A DNA stretch of 64,000 nt from Porodaedalea pini (lineage: Eukaryota; Basidiomycota; Agaricomycetes; Hymenochaetales; Hymenochaetaceae). The translations under genes and the position numbers were made by a program. A model generated the notes under the pieces. It made no database searches, was not told the DNA's origin, and worked only from the letters and a program-made list of their open reading frames with translations. The stretch covers positions 1,364,001 to 1,428,000 of the forward strand of contig NBAY01000003.1 in assembly GCA_002794775.1 (NCBI GenBank), given 5' to 3'. Positions 22,072-31,820 of the stretch are shown in pieces (position 1 is the stretch's first letter; each line of letters begins with the position of its first letter).

Positions 22072-24886
22072 CTATTTCAGCTCGACTTTCATCACATTAG
22101 AGGCGAGCTCTTCCCAACAGTGTCTCTTATTCCCCAGAATGCAGACTGTGACCTTCTTTGGGCCCCCATCTCTCTGTCAGGGCAGACCTGCTACTTCCAG
22201 AATCCTGCTGATGTGCACATCCAGAAACTTGGTCTGTGCTACGAGTTCTCCTTTTTTTGTGGGTATACGAGAACATAAGTCCGAAACTGGTAACAGCAAT
22301 GATGAAAATCCATGGCCTGTGTTGACGTTAACATTGACACGACACCCACTGTGTGATGTCAAGCAATTCGTATGGTCATTGAAGGGGTCGGTGATGATGA
22401 GAACTCCAGATCTATCCCTTGGCAAGACTTTCACATGAATCTTGTAATTAGAAAATAATGCCCGTATAGCGGGTGAAAGAATCCACATTCCAGGTCCAGA
22501 AAAGTCTACGAACTCATCAGTGAAGCCTAGATTACAAGTACATAACACATACCAGATAAAGGTACCAATTCAGCCGACTGGGATAATTCATCGGGCATTA
22601 AGGCCCATTCATCGCCAGTTGATGAAGTCAACGCATGCGGTGGAGTGGAGGGACATGATATAAAGGAGGTCGTATGCATTTCCTTAAACCTGTCCACGTA
22701 CTCAAGTCTTTCTGTGTCCATCAAGGGATACAAATGATCTAAACAGCAGATCTCATCGCTACATTCAGTGCAGCAGAATTAGCAGTAAATTGAGTTGATA
22801 AGCATGCAAGGACGCACATTGAGATCAGGCTTCTAAGGGCAAATGTATCGACAGTGTTTTTTGTGCCATAGGACACCTGCACTGTCTTGTTCGTCCCTTC
22901 AACATTCATAACGTATCCGTGGAATCCCTTGGCGAACTTCACTTTACCCTCCTGGCCCCAAATAAGCACAAGCTTGCCTATATATAGATTGTGTGCCTCT
23001 CGTTCATATGCGTACAGGTCCCTTATCTTGTTCTTCACCGTGTTGTCATGAGAACATTCCTCGACTGAGTGCAAAGGCAGTTCGAGCTTAGCAGAGAAGT
23101 GATCAGCTTCACGATTGTGGTGCAATTATAAGATGTACTGTTTGTATTATGCGTTCGAACACACGCACTCGCACAACTTCTGATTTGACCTCTAAAATGA
23201 ACCCTCTGTGGCCTTTGAACTGTCCATCCTTCAGCATGACACTAGCACCATACATTAAAGGTTGAATCCCAGCTTTGTGTAGAAGTCCACTGTTAGCGAC
23301 ATCCGTAGTTTTGACCCAACTCGATCTAATCTTCAGCTAGTGTTTAAAAAATGAATCCTATCAAAAAAATAAACTGCAAATAATATAGATAATGCGTACT
23401 AGATCCTCGTGTTCGCTTAGAAACAATGATTTTTTTTTTTTTTCAAGCACCACAATGAAACCTGACTTTCCCGAACATGGACTGGCTTTCACAGTGATGT
23501 TATTGCCAATATCAAAGAGTCGACAAATAGCTTTCCAAGATACAGTGACATCCTGCAATACAGGCTCCGAATCCTGAAGATCCTGCACTTTTCCACGAGA
23601 AGTCAAAAACTCAAGCCCAGCATTGTTGATCTCCTTGTCTGACATCCCAACCAAAATACTGACATCCCAACCAAAATACTGTCTATGCGACAGACATGAC
23701 CGAGAACAACAGACTCATTGTTAAGGGATGTGACCATGCCAGCCATCATCTGGAATGGACCAGAAACTATTACCATGCTATCCCCATGTCAAACGTAGAA
23801 TTCTACATCTTCAAGATCCCCAAGATCTGTATGAGAGAAAAGAAAAATATCGTGCAAAGTTGGGGAGGCTCGTTGTACAGAATGCAAGCTGGGTACAGTA
23901 AGAATTCACAAGTTGTCCACATAGTCCACCTTGCAAAATTTGAAGTGGTTGTTGGAGACGATGCAAAGTTTTTTTTTTTTCCTGTGGAAATTGAGCAGCT
24001 AGATGTTCTGCAGTTACAAGAGCGCGTTCTGCATGCTTTGACTGAACTCCTCCCTTTGTATGTATGTGTGGAATGATGGCTAGCTTCAGTGCGTCACCCT
24101 CCAACACTTCACGCACAATGGCAAGGTCGCCACGGTATGTTCCTCGATGAATCAACACCCAGTTCCTGACATTGTATTTACTAGAATGCAGTCCGTCCCA
24201 ACAATCGAATATGGAATTAATGTCAGTGAATGGAACAAAAGAAAGATAATGATTTGGCAACGTAATGCCATGAGCAAGATATGAGTCAAAAATAATCTTT
24301 GCATTCAGAGCCCAGAAGTATATTCGGCCAGGAAGAGCCATCACAGTGAAAGCCAAGCACTGGTCTGGAAGCCAAACCTGAGCAAAAGCAGCTGCTCTCA
24401 TTTCCTTCCCAGGCTTTCAAATGAGATCAGCATTAGATTGCAAAGCAACAAAGAATATAATACATACAGCAATGCGAAGCATCATTAGGTTGTACTTTGA
24501 ATCATCGATTCCCATTTCTGGAGGGAAACAGCTGGTCCTCAGAATGGATTGAAGAACTGGGTGGCTCTCCTTGGAAAGATCGTACAGGGCAGGACCAGTG
24601 CATGCACACTTCCTGAACCTCTCTGCGATACCCTCGAGATCTTCCATAGCACCCGAATCCAGCGTAATACGAGACGAAGAAGCATGGTTAGTACTTGCAG
24701 GCATACAAATGTCGTCGTCAATGAAATCTAAATCTGTTCAATTGTACATTTAGGCTTGGAAACATACAATCAACGGAGATACATACCTTCTTCATCATCG
24801 CCAAATAAACTATCTTCATCGTCAAAGACTTGCGCCTCGTTGTCGAGAAACATGGCGACTTGAGCACGAATGGTATCGTCCTCCAT
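22072..24886 (-). pseudogene. KOW-domain (Spt5-like) protein, one in-frame stop
   Basis: Starts at ATG 24884-24886 with an acidic N-terminus (MEDDTIRAQVAMFLDNEAQV; DSLFGDDEE), followed by GIAERFRKCACTGPALYD. Three KOW-type turns are visible: NWVLIHRGTYRGDLAIVREV, VKASPCSGKSGFIVVLE and VKFAKGFHGYVMNVEG. A C-terminal part includes DREMGA/RDGGPKKVTVCILGN-like sequence and ends near 22072. KOW modules occur in Spt5/NusG and ribosomal proteins and bind nucleic acid or the polymerase. Related single genes recur as repeats in mushroom genomes. A TGA at 22177-22179 interrupts the last segment unless it is spliced out. It sits immediately upstream of the KDZ gene on the same strand, suggesting a companion gene. 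Its role in transposition is unknown. Confidence 0.6.
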
Positions 24887-26160
24887 CTGTCATATTTATT
24901 TTCTCAATACACTGCTCCACTTTCTTTTCATTCAGCGCCATACCTTCTCAGAGATTTCTTAGGTAACTTGGTATCTTGCATGCAGATTTGCTTCTCTAAG
25001 GTAAAACGACTAAACTACACAAGTCCTACCTACTACAACTAGCTATGAGTCTGACAGAATGAAGAAGAGCAGAAAAGACGTATGATCTGCTTGACGATCT
25101 CGCTCGAGAATGATATGGTGAATGCGTAGAACTTGTAGATTCTGAGCTTGAAGGTTTCAAAATCTGAAAAAAACCAAAACCAAAAGACAAGTCGTTTTGT
25201 ACGTAGAAGCAGCTTACCGCTCACTGTGCCCGCTGTGCATGGCTACGTTGAGCTGTGGAATGAACATAAGTCAGTGCATGCAAGGGCACGACACTGATGA
25301 GGGTGTACTCACTTAGACTAGCGATGAAACCTGCTCTTGTCTATGTGCAGGGGAATGAGCGAGGCAGTCACACGAGGACAATAGCAGGGCATGGCTTGAG
25401 TGGGGATGAAGAAGATGGTGGGACAATAAGCTGCACAGCAAGCGGCTGCGGTGATCATGATGGAGGCTGAGCTGAAAGGCGTGCCCCGGTGTTTGCCGAG
25501 CGCTTTTGTTCACACCGATTGTGGGAACAGCTTTCCTTTGAAATTAAACTACTGTTACGCGCTTCACATTTGTAAGCTACACTGTCAAGGTAAGATGTTC
25601 TCACAATTGACGCAAACAAAAGCGCTCAGAGATCACCAGTAACACCTTTCAGCTTTGCCTCCACCATCTCCATAGCGGCCACATGACACTTGGGCTGCCA
25701 TCGTCACCGCCCCAAATGTGCTGCGTGAAAGCAATGAAGCCTGCTGCGAGATTAGTGAGCTGGGAATGGCCTCATAGAACAAAGCCATCTAGTGCTTACA
25801 ATTTGGGTTGGCTTAGAGGCGTGGCTTGGCCAGTAAGTCATACAGCATACCCTAGATCTTTATTGTGTGTTCAACAGTTCATGGCCTGATCAGAATGTGA
25901 ACTCAATACTGTACATCAAAATCGCCTACTGTGTTCTAATGGGAAAAAAAGCTAGCCAATGATTGTCATCCTGTTGGTCTGACCTTTTCTTTTTGTTCTT
26001 ATTACCCATGCGTTTTGCCATCAACATGTCCTGTGTAGCCCTTGTGTAGAACATAGTCTATTCTGGCAAGTGCCCCCAAAACTTTGAATAGAAAAGTTCT
26101 ACATTTTGCGTGAACCGAGCTGAGGATGATGATAAAACATATATAGTAACATTTCATTGC
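24887..26160. other. Non-coding stretch between divergent cargo genes
   Basis: Lies between the start of the minus-strand KOW gene and the first plus-strand cargo exon. Only short open frames are present and none is recognised. It probably holds promoters for both directions and perhaps unrecognised small exons. Confidence 0.35.
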
Positions 26161-26279
26161 TCTTGTCCTGACAAACAATAGGTCATGCAGGCATGGACTG
26201 GCAGGAGATGTGAGCGAAAAGTCAGTGAGTTCCTTCTGTTTTCTTATTTATATGCTTGTTTAACACATTTTTTACCTAT

Positions 26280-27917
26280 GCTCTCCAAACTCCATGATTT
26301 CAACTACATGAGACGATCAGTTATGCCGATGTACGAAATACCCTGGTTCGTTGAGTGCATTGTGCAATGCCAACTTCCTATGCACTTGATGTTCGAGATT
26401 GCAGATGGTTTTCGCTGCATACATGGACGAACCCATATTGTTAGAAAGAACTATGGTCGGAAACACCCTAATGAGGTTGGTCAGGCGAAATTATATGTGA
26501 GTTCGAAATTTGTAACATAAATTTGATTATAATCTTATGGACATGCTAAGTGCTTCATACCAAGTGATACACGTGAATGGGTCAGACATATGAGGCCATG
26601 CCATCTTCATAACATGGTTGTCACTTTGATGGACTTTGGGCTTAGGGAGTTGTGTACTGAAGGTATACTACAGCCATTTTCATAAGTCCTGTGACACGTG
26701 CATGTCACGTGAAGTGAGCCGCATCAGAGCCAAAGTGTCGAAAAATTAGAATGAATGCCTATTTTCTCTGTGAATTCTGCACAGTACCTGCTCATTAGGT
26801 ACTCAAAAAAAAGGCACGGTTCTCAGGAGAAGAAATATGTAAAATATGGAGCAATAAATTGATTGTGTAGGTGGGTGGAGATCAAACAAGTGCAGCTGGT
26901 CTGTTCTCTCACCCATTTCCACTGAGATTCAAAAATTATGGCTCCCCTACATCTACCTATAAAATTCTTTCCTGTATCTGCAAATTAAGTATATGACTAT
27001 ACCAACATCTCCTGCAAGTTTGAAGCCAATCCATTCAGTATTCATGGTCCAGCAGCAAGATTTGTGTTCCACTTCAAGCTCTTTCCACCCTCCTTTTCTC
27101 ACAACAGGTCTTGCAGAGTAGAACACAAATCTTGCTGCTGGACCATGAATACTGAATGGATTGGCTTCAAACTTGCAGGAGATGTTGGTATAGTCATATA
27201 CTTAATTTGCAGATACAGGAAAGAATTTTATATGTAGATGTAGGGGAGCCATAATTTTTGAATCTCAGTGGAAATGGGTGAGAGAACAGACCAGCTGCAC
27301 TTGTTTGATCTCCACCCACCTACACAATCAATTTATTGCTCCATATTTTACATATTTCTTCTCCTGAGAACCGTGCCTTTTTTTTGAGTACCTAATGAGC
27401 AGGTACTGTGCAGAATTCACAGAGAAAATAGGCATTCATTCTAATTTTTCGACACTTTGGCTCTGATGCGGCTCACTTCACGTGACATGCACGTGTTGCA
27501 GGACTTATGAAAATGGCTGTAATGGAAAGCAAGCCAGATTATGAGGATGACCCAGCAGAGGGATTGCTTAATTTCTTCGAGATAGAACCTGAGTACTTTG
27601 TTCGTATAAACTGGGACTAAGCAACGAACATGTAATAACTAAGCGATGAAATGCAATGCATGGCCAGAAATGATGAGCTGAGAACAAAATCGATGAGGCT
27701 AGCGAGGCCTTGTGCATGCTCATCGAACAATAACTGTCTTGTGAGGTATGTGGTCTACATAGATATAAAGTCTACATCGCTCAGTATTTTTTTTCTAGTA
27801 TTCTCAATCCTAGCTATGTGGATCTATCCTACTGCAGAACTTGCGCCTCGCAATTCAGATGCTCGAGTCGCTCAAATTCTGCAATCTAATCTTCCTCCTC
27901 GAACAGAGATCGGCTGA
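26280..27917 (+). CDS. Cargo gene of unknown function (exons around a palindrome)
   Basis: Coding-like exons read in order: KLHDFNYMRRSVMPMYEIPW and IADGFRCIHGRTHIVRKNYG up to a GTGAGT donor at about 26499. An exon at about 26555-26661 follows (CFIPSDTREWVRHMRPCHLH). A large intron contains the 851-bp palindrome. The next exon starts at a GCAG acceptor near 27500 (GLMKMAVMESKPDYEDDPAE; LLNFFEIEPEYFV). A Cys-rich run RPCACSSNNNCLVR (about 27705-27740) follows. I do not recognise the family. The first and last exons are uncertain, and a later part (28229-28891) may belong to it. Confidence 0.4.
26670..27520. repeat. 851-bp near-perfect palindrome (hairpin element)
   Basis: The left arm (about 26670-27069) and right arm (about 27117-27520) are reverse complements over about 400 bp with few differences, separated by a loop of about 47 bp. 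The arms start ACAGCCATTTTCATAAGTCC and end with its complement. No coding capacity is seen; the right arm contains the splice acceptor and first 20 bases of the following cargo exon. Confidence 0.9.
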
Positions 27918-28228
27918 GTGTTTGCAACGATGGTCTCTGAGTGTCATAAACTTGGTTGTGACCGACATCATGAGATTTGTCTCTGTCTCGGAGAAGTGGA
28001 AAGACAGAATGTAGGTCTGTTGTTTCTGCAAGTACGTCTCTTCATTGCCATCCTGCTTTATTTGCTCACCAAAGTATTCAGTGCAAGGCAAACAAGTATT
28101 TTCGTCAGAAACCGCTCAAGGGCGTGCAAATGAACGATGTGACAAGGGCTGCCTGCATTCATGAAATATTAGAATTGGAACCTCCTGCGATCATTGGGAA
28201 AGCCGCTTGAAGCGCAAACAAGAAGCTT

Positions 28229-28891
28229 TTGAAGGAACTTGTCCCCTATGGCTATCAAAAAAAGAATGCAAAGAAATTGGCTGAGCAAGCAGTGCGAAGC
28301 TTCGACGGCAAGTCCGATTCTGACTCTGACTCTGACTTTGACAAGAGTCCCACCCTGGCTGGTGGACTATCAAAGTCTTCCCCTGCTGGCAAGACGTCAA
28401 AAATGATGTTCTCTTCAGACCACGTCTTGAAATCATCTCCGATTCACAAGGCATCCATTAGGTCTACGATCACTCTGATTGCACCGTCTATGGCGCCAGT
28501 GACAAGTCTGCCAGCCACAGGCAAGGTACTTAAGAAGCTGCTCAATAGTATGACACCAAAGACACCAAAGAGGATGGCGATATGTGCGAAGGGAAACCTG
28601 AGACCTAGCTTTTCATCACTTTTGGCGACTGGCAGTTCTTCTCCACCGAGCCCACAAACTTTCATGTGTGAGATCAAGGCTTCATTCAAGACCATGCTGT
28701 GGATGAAAGCCTCCAGATCGACTTCAAACAAAGCGGGTCCATCGAAGGAGCTGGATATTATTGAGATCAGCTCATCAGACAAGGATGATGGATACTTGTC
28801 TAGCCCACTTGCTCAAAAATGGCCTTGTACTACATCCATGGACAAGGACATGAGCAAGAAGAATGCCAAGAAGGCATGCTACAGGAATTAG
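28229..28891 (+). CDS. Low-complexity Ser/Lys-rich cargo ORF
   Basis: One open frame of 220 codons rich in Ser, Lys and Pro, with an acidic repeat (SDSDSDSDFDKSP) and a SUMO-interaction-like LDIIEISSSDKDD. The composition suggests a disordered nuclear segment, perhaps the C-terminal exon of the preceding gene. No domain is recognised, and the start is not determined. Confidence 0.35.
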   Translation: MKELVPYGYQKKNAKKLAEQAVRSFDGKSDSDSDSDFDKSPTLAGGLSKSSPAGKTSKMMFSSDHVLKSSPIHKASIRSTITLIAPSMAPVTSLPATGKVLKKLLNSMTPKTPKRMAICAKGNLRPSFSSLLATGSSSPPSPQTFMCEIKASFKTMLWMKASRSTSNKAGPSKELDIIEISSSDKDDGYLSSPLAQKWPCTTSMDKDMSKKNAKKACYRN

Positions 28892-29265
28892 AATATCTGT
28901 AGTATACATATGCAAACAGTTTGTGCAGCACCTGGTGCGCTTCTTTTGCTTGAAATAAACACATATGCTCATGAAACCACTTTATCACCCTAGGTATCGT
29001 ATCGTTGGACATGACATCTAAGATTGTCAAGAGGCACTGCCCGTGCACTTAGGCCCCATCAGTGCTTGGACTGAAGAAAGCCACTCATACGAAACAAAGC
29101 CAATATCATAAGGCACACAAAGCACTGTTCTTGTGTTTGGGCTATAAAATTGTGGTCAACAATGTGGTTTCCGCTTTAGCAATGTGCTTCACAAGTAAGC
29201 AACCTTATATACTGCATATTGCCTTGGCTGACTACCTCGTCTTCCTACTTTCCTATCCTTACTAG

Positions 29266-31161
29266 GTCTCTCAATATGTCCTCGAAAGCAAAGCTCAAAC
29301 AGACTATGCTTCCTATTCACGTGGTACCAAAGTCAATGGACATGAACATGCGAATGAAACGGGAGATTCCTCTGATGTACAGGTACTATCAACCATGGAA
29401 TCACATGCGGAATTTAGAAAGAAGAAAGGAAAACGAGTGAAGTTTACTGAGGAACAGAAGGCATGGCTGAATGAGAATGTTCCACTTTTCTATAATCTCC
29501 CGCATCATAAGGCACACGACCCAGCCATACTGTCATTCAAGGTGTCACTTGCAGAAGAGTACGTAAAAAAATTTGATTTCCCAAAGAATGAACTTAACTT
29601 CCATAGAGAGGTGCGCTATTTCATTCTGAAGTTTTTATTTCATAAACAATACTGATATATTTATAGAGAGCAATACATTACCTCTCGAATGAGAAATGCA
29701 AGGACTGTTTGGGCAAAGTCATCAAGAATGTGTCTGAGAAGGACTGCGACGTGATTGTGAACTTCTTCGAAAAGGAGTGTTCTGTTACCGGCAGAGTATT
29801 GTTTATTTGCAAACACAAAGATCTCATCAAAGAGTGCACCATGGAACTGGTATTGTCACGTGAACAAGGGAAAAAGAACAATTGGGGACTGTCGTCCATC
29901 ATTCAAAAAGAGGTATACAATGCGCTATCTCAGACAGAGAAGGATGAATATGAGAGACAGGCTTCTGCGGAGAATGCTAGGATTGCAGGTGAAGATAGTA
30001 TAGATGATAACACCATAGAAGAGTATGTTGCTTTTCATATTCATTTTGCACATCTGAACTGATGCAAACTCATTTAGGAATCAGAACAAGGCTCCTGATG
30101 TATTGCAACATCTCATGACTGGGTTATGCGGCTGTAACAGTAGCTGGTCTGTGGGAGATGCCATTTTTCACATACAGTACACGTTCCACTCTCCGAGTGG
30201 TGAGATTATTGTGGATAGGTGCGCTAGACCTTATACTGGTTCTGTGATTGCATTCACTTATATGATCAACAGTCTTCATACAAATTTCGAAGGGAATTTG
30301 TTCTACAATAGTAAATACTATAAGAGAGGGAAAATATCGAAAGCCTGGAAGTCATTTGCAAAGGAGGCATTCAGAGAAAGTGAGTAACAATTTGTACAAG
30401 TTCGTCTCTCTTGCTTACTGATCACCTTCATTACTACTTCACAGTGAAGGAACAGCTCGATTTTCAGAATAATCATGTGGCCCTGAATAGCGAGACTGAC
30501 AGTGATTCATCTATGGCTGGTTCTGATGTTATCAACAATGAACCTATCCCTCTACGCATGGCATGCACAGAAAGACGAACACCAACCATTCTTCTAGAGG
30601 ATGAGATGTCGTGCAGTGTGATGCCAGTCGTATCAAACACATGCTCTTCGCAGGTCCCGACTTTGAGCCTTGACAATACAAGTGCCATAGATAGCAATTA
30701 TCCCAATTCATCACCACAAGGCACACCTCAGCACCGGACTCAATGTATGAGCTCAGTTCTGGAACACGCAGCAAGGCCTAGCAACAACAATCTTAATACT
30801 ACAGATACCGAGGACCTGGCAGGCCCAGTTTCTTCTCCGGTCACTACAGAACCTCCCAAGCCCGTCACCAACAATGATGATGCAGCTCATGAAGTTGAAC
30901 ACAACACCGAGACTGTCAAGAAGTCAAAGAAGCAGCAAGCAGGGACTGGAGCTACCACCTCTAAGCAGTCCACTGAAAGAGCATTGAAGAAGCCCCGCAC
31001 GGAAGAGGCTTTGATGACCACTGCTCAGCGGAAGAGCACTCGTAACATTATTAAACTGTGAGTATCTTTTTCACTTATTAATTACACAAAAAAGTCTGAA
31101 TGTTTTGTGCAGGCAGAGGTTGGACCTTGACCTGCCGAAAAATAAGAAACATAGGAAGTAG
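29266..31161 (+). CDS. Hypothetical HMG-like cargo protein (3' part of gene)
   Basis: An exon opens after an AG acceptor at 29265 and reads QYVLESKAQTDYASYSRG, then KGKRVKFTEEQKAWLNENVP. Introns fall at about 29611-29666, 30024-30077 and 30381-30444, with frame kept across each. The segment NNWGLSSIIQKEVYNALSQT followed by EKDEYERQASAENARIA resembles an HMG-box helix pair. A central globular part contains CGCNSSWSVGDAIFHIQYTF and VDRCARPYTGSVIAF. A Ser/Thr-rich tail ends in a basic patch (PKNKKHRK) after a last intron, 31060-31114; the stop is TAG 31159-31161. The 5' exons are unresolved. Family and function are unknown; the HMG resemblance is weak. Confidence 0.5.
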
Positions 31162-31598
31162 GCCAAATGGCATTACATTTGAATGGCTGCTAATTTTTGG
31201 GCTTGATTATGTTCTCGTAACTAATGCACTCTTTCTCATTTATGCCATCCTGGGTTTAATAGAACTGTTCAAGCAGAGAACGGTTATAATTCTCAGCAAC
31301 GGTTTTTCCTCTTTTTCTTTTTCCTTTTTCTTTTTCTTTTCTTCCTATAGTGATCCGTCCTCATTTGAACTGATCACGCATAGTTGGATATTGATTTCAT
31401 AAGAACCGTTCAAGCAGATAACAGTTATAATGTCAGCAGAAGTTTCTTTTCCTATCCTTTTACTTTTTTTCCCATTCTGATCCGTTTACAGTTGAACGGA
31501 TCTTGCATAGTTAGGCTTGGACATAGGACAGTTCACATGTTGTGTCATGATCCGTTCAAAACAGTGCACTTGTACATAGACTGTATATATATATATAT
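31162..31598. repeat. Right subterminal repeat region of the KDZ candidate
   Basis: Contains an imperfect tandem duplication (about 31258-31390 and 31400-31530), each unit with GAAC(T/C)GTTCAAGCAGA, a T/C-rich core and GAAC(T/G)GATC...GCATAGTT. The exact palindrome GAWCNGWTC occurs at 31262, 31367, 31403, 31494 and 31549, and again in the terminal hairpin at 31601 and 31620. Confidence 0.7.
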
Positions 31599-31634
31599 TA
31601 GATCGGTTCTTAAGACAAAGAACCGATCTAACCG
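31599..31634 (-). repeat. Right terminal hairpin/TIR of the KDZ candidate
   Basis: TTAGATCGGTTCT and AGAACCGATCTAA pair around a short loop, preceded by a (TA)n run at 31583-31598. On the minus strand it aligns with the left end over about 35 bp. Confidence 0.75.
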
Positions 31635-31820
31635 GTTTTCGATCTCTCCGATGAACGAACTTGATGTGAAGTTACGCGAGCCGGCACACTTAATAAATAA
31701 CGATCACGTGTGTGTTGTTCGTGACAGATCGCGTTTAATTGTCACAAGTAGCAACGCGCATCGCGTCCTTCGTTCTCTAGCCACCACTGCGATACCCTCT
31801 CGTCCCAGTCTCCCAAAGCC
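31635..31820 (+). promoter_or_regulatory. DNA2 promoter region abutting the transposon end
   Basis: Only 186 bp lie between the right terminal hairpin and the DNA2 ATG. It contains ACGCG-type sequences (TTACGCGAG near 31672, AACGCGCATCGCG near 31753), resembling MCB/MluI-box cores used by cell-cycle genes in yeasts. Their function here is inference. Confidence 0.4.

Larger units (their letters stand above)
16985..31634. mobile_element. Candidate 14.65-kb KDZ-type DNA transposon with cargo
   Basis: The ends are inverted versions of the same hairpin: the left end reads GGTTAGATTGGTTC-8 nt-GAACCAATCTAA, and the right end on the opposite strand GGTTAGATCGGTTC-10 nt-GAACCGATCTAA. Between them lie a KDZ transposase (minus), a KOW/Spt5-like gene (minus) and plus-strand genes of unknown function. 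Both ends carry extra copies of the palindrome GAWCNGWTC. The element touches the decayed LINE on the left and unique sequence before DNA2 on the right. No clean target duplication was found: the 8-mers AAGTGGTT and AACCGGTT agree at 6 of 8 positions if the ends are trimmed by four bases. That all these genes form one unit is inference from the ends. Confidence 0.6.

Noticed and set aside
31583..31600. (TA)n run as a functional origin or regulatory signal
   Set aside because: A short microsatellite next to the terminal hairpin; nothing beyond its position supports a function.
16977..31642. A target-site duplication for the KDZ candidate (AAGTGGTT / AACCGGTT)
   Set aside because: Only 6 of 8 positions agree, it requires trimming the terminal repeat by four bases, and the palindromic ends themselves create some of the identity.
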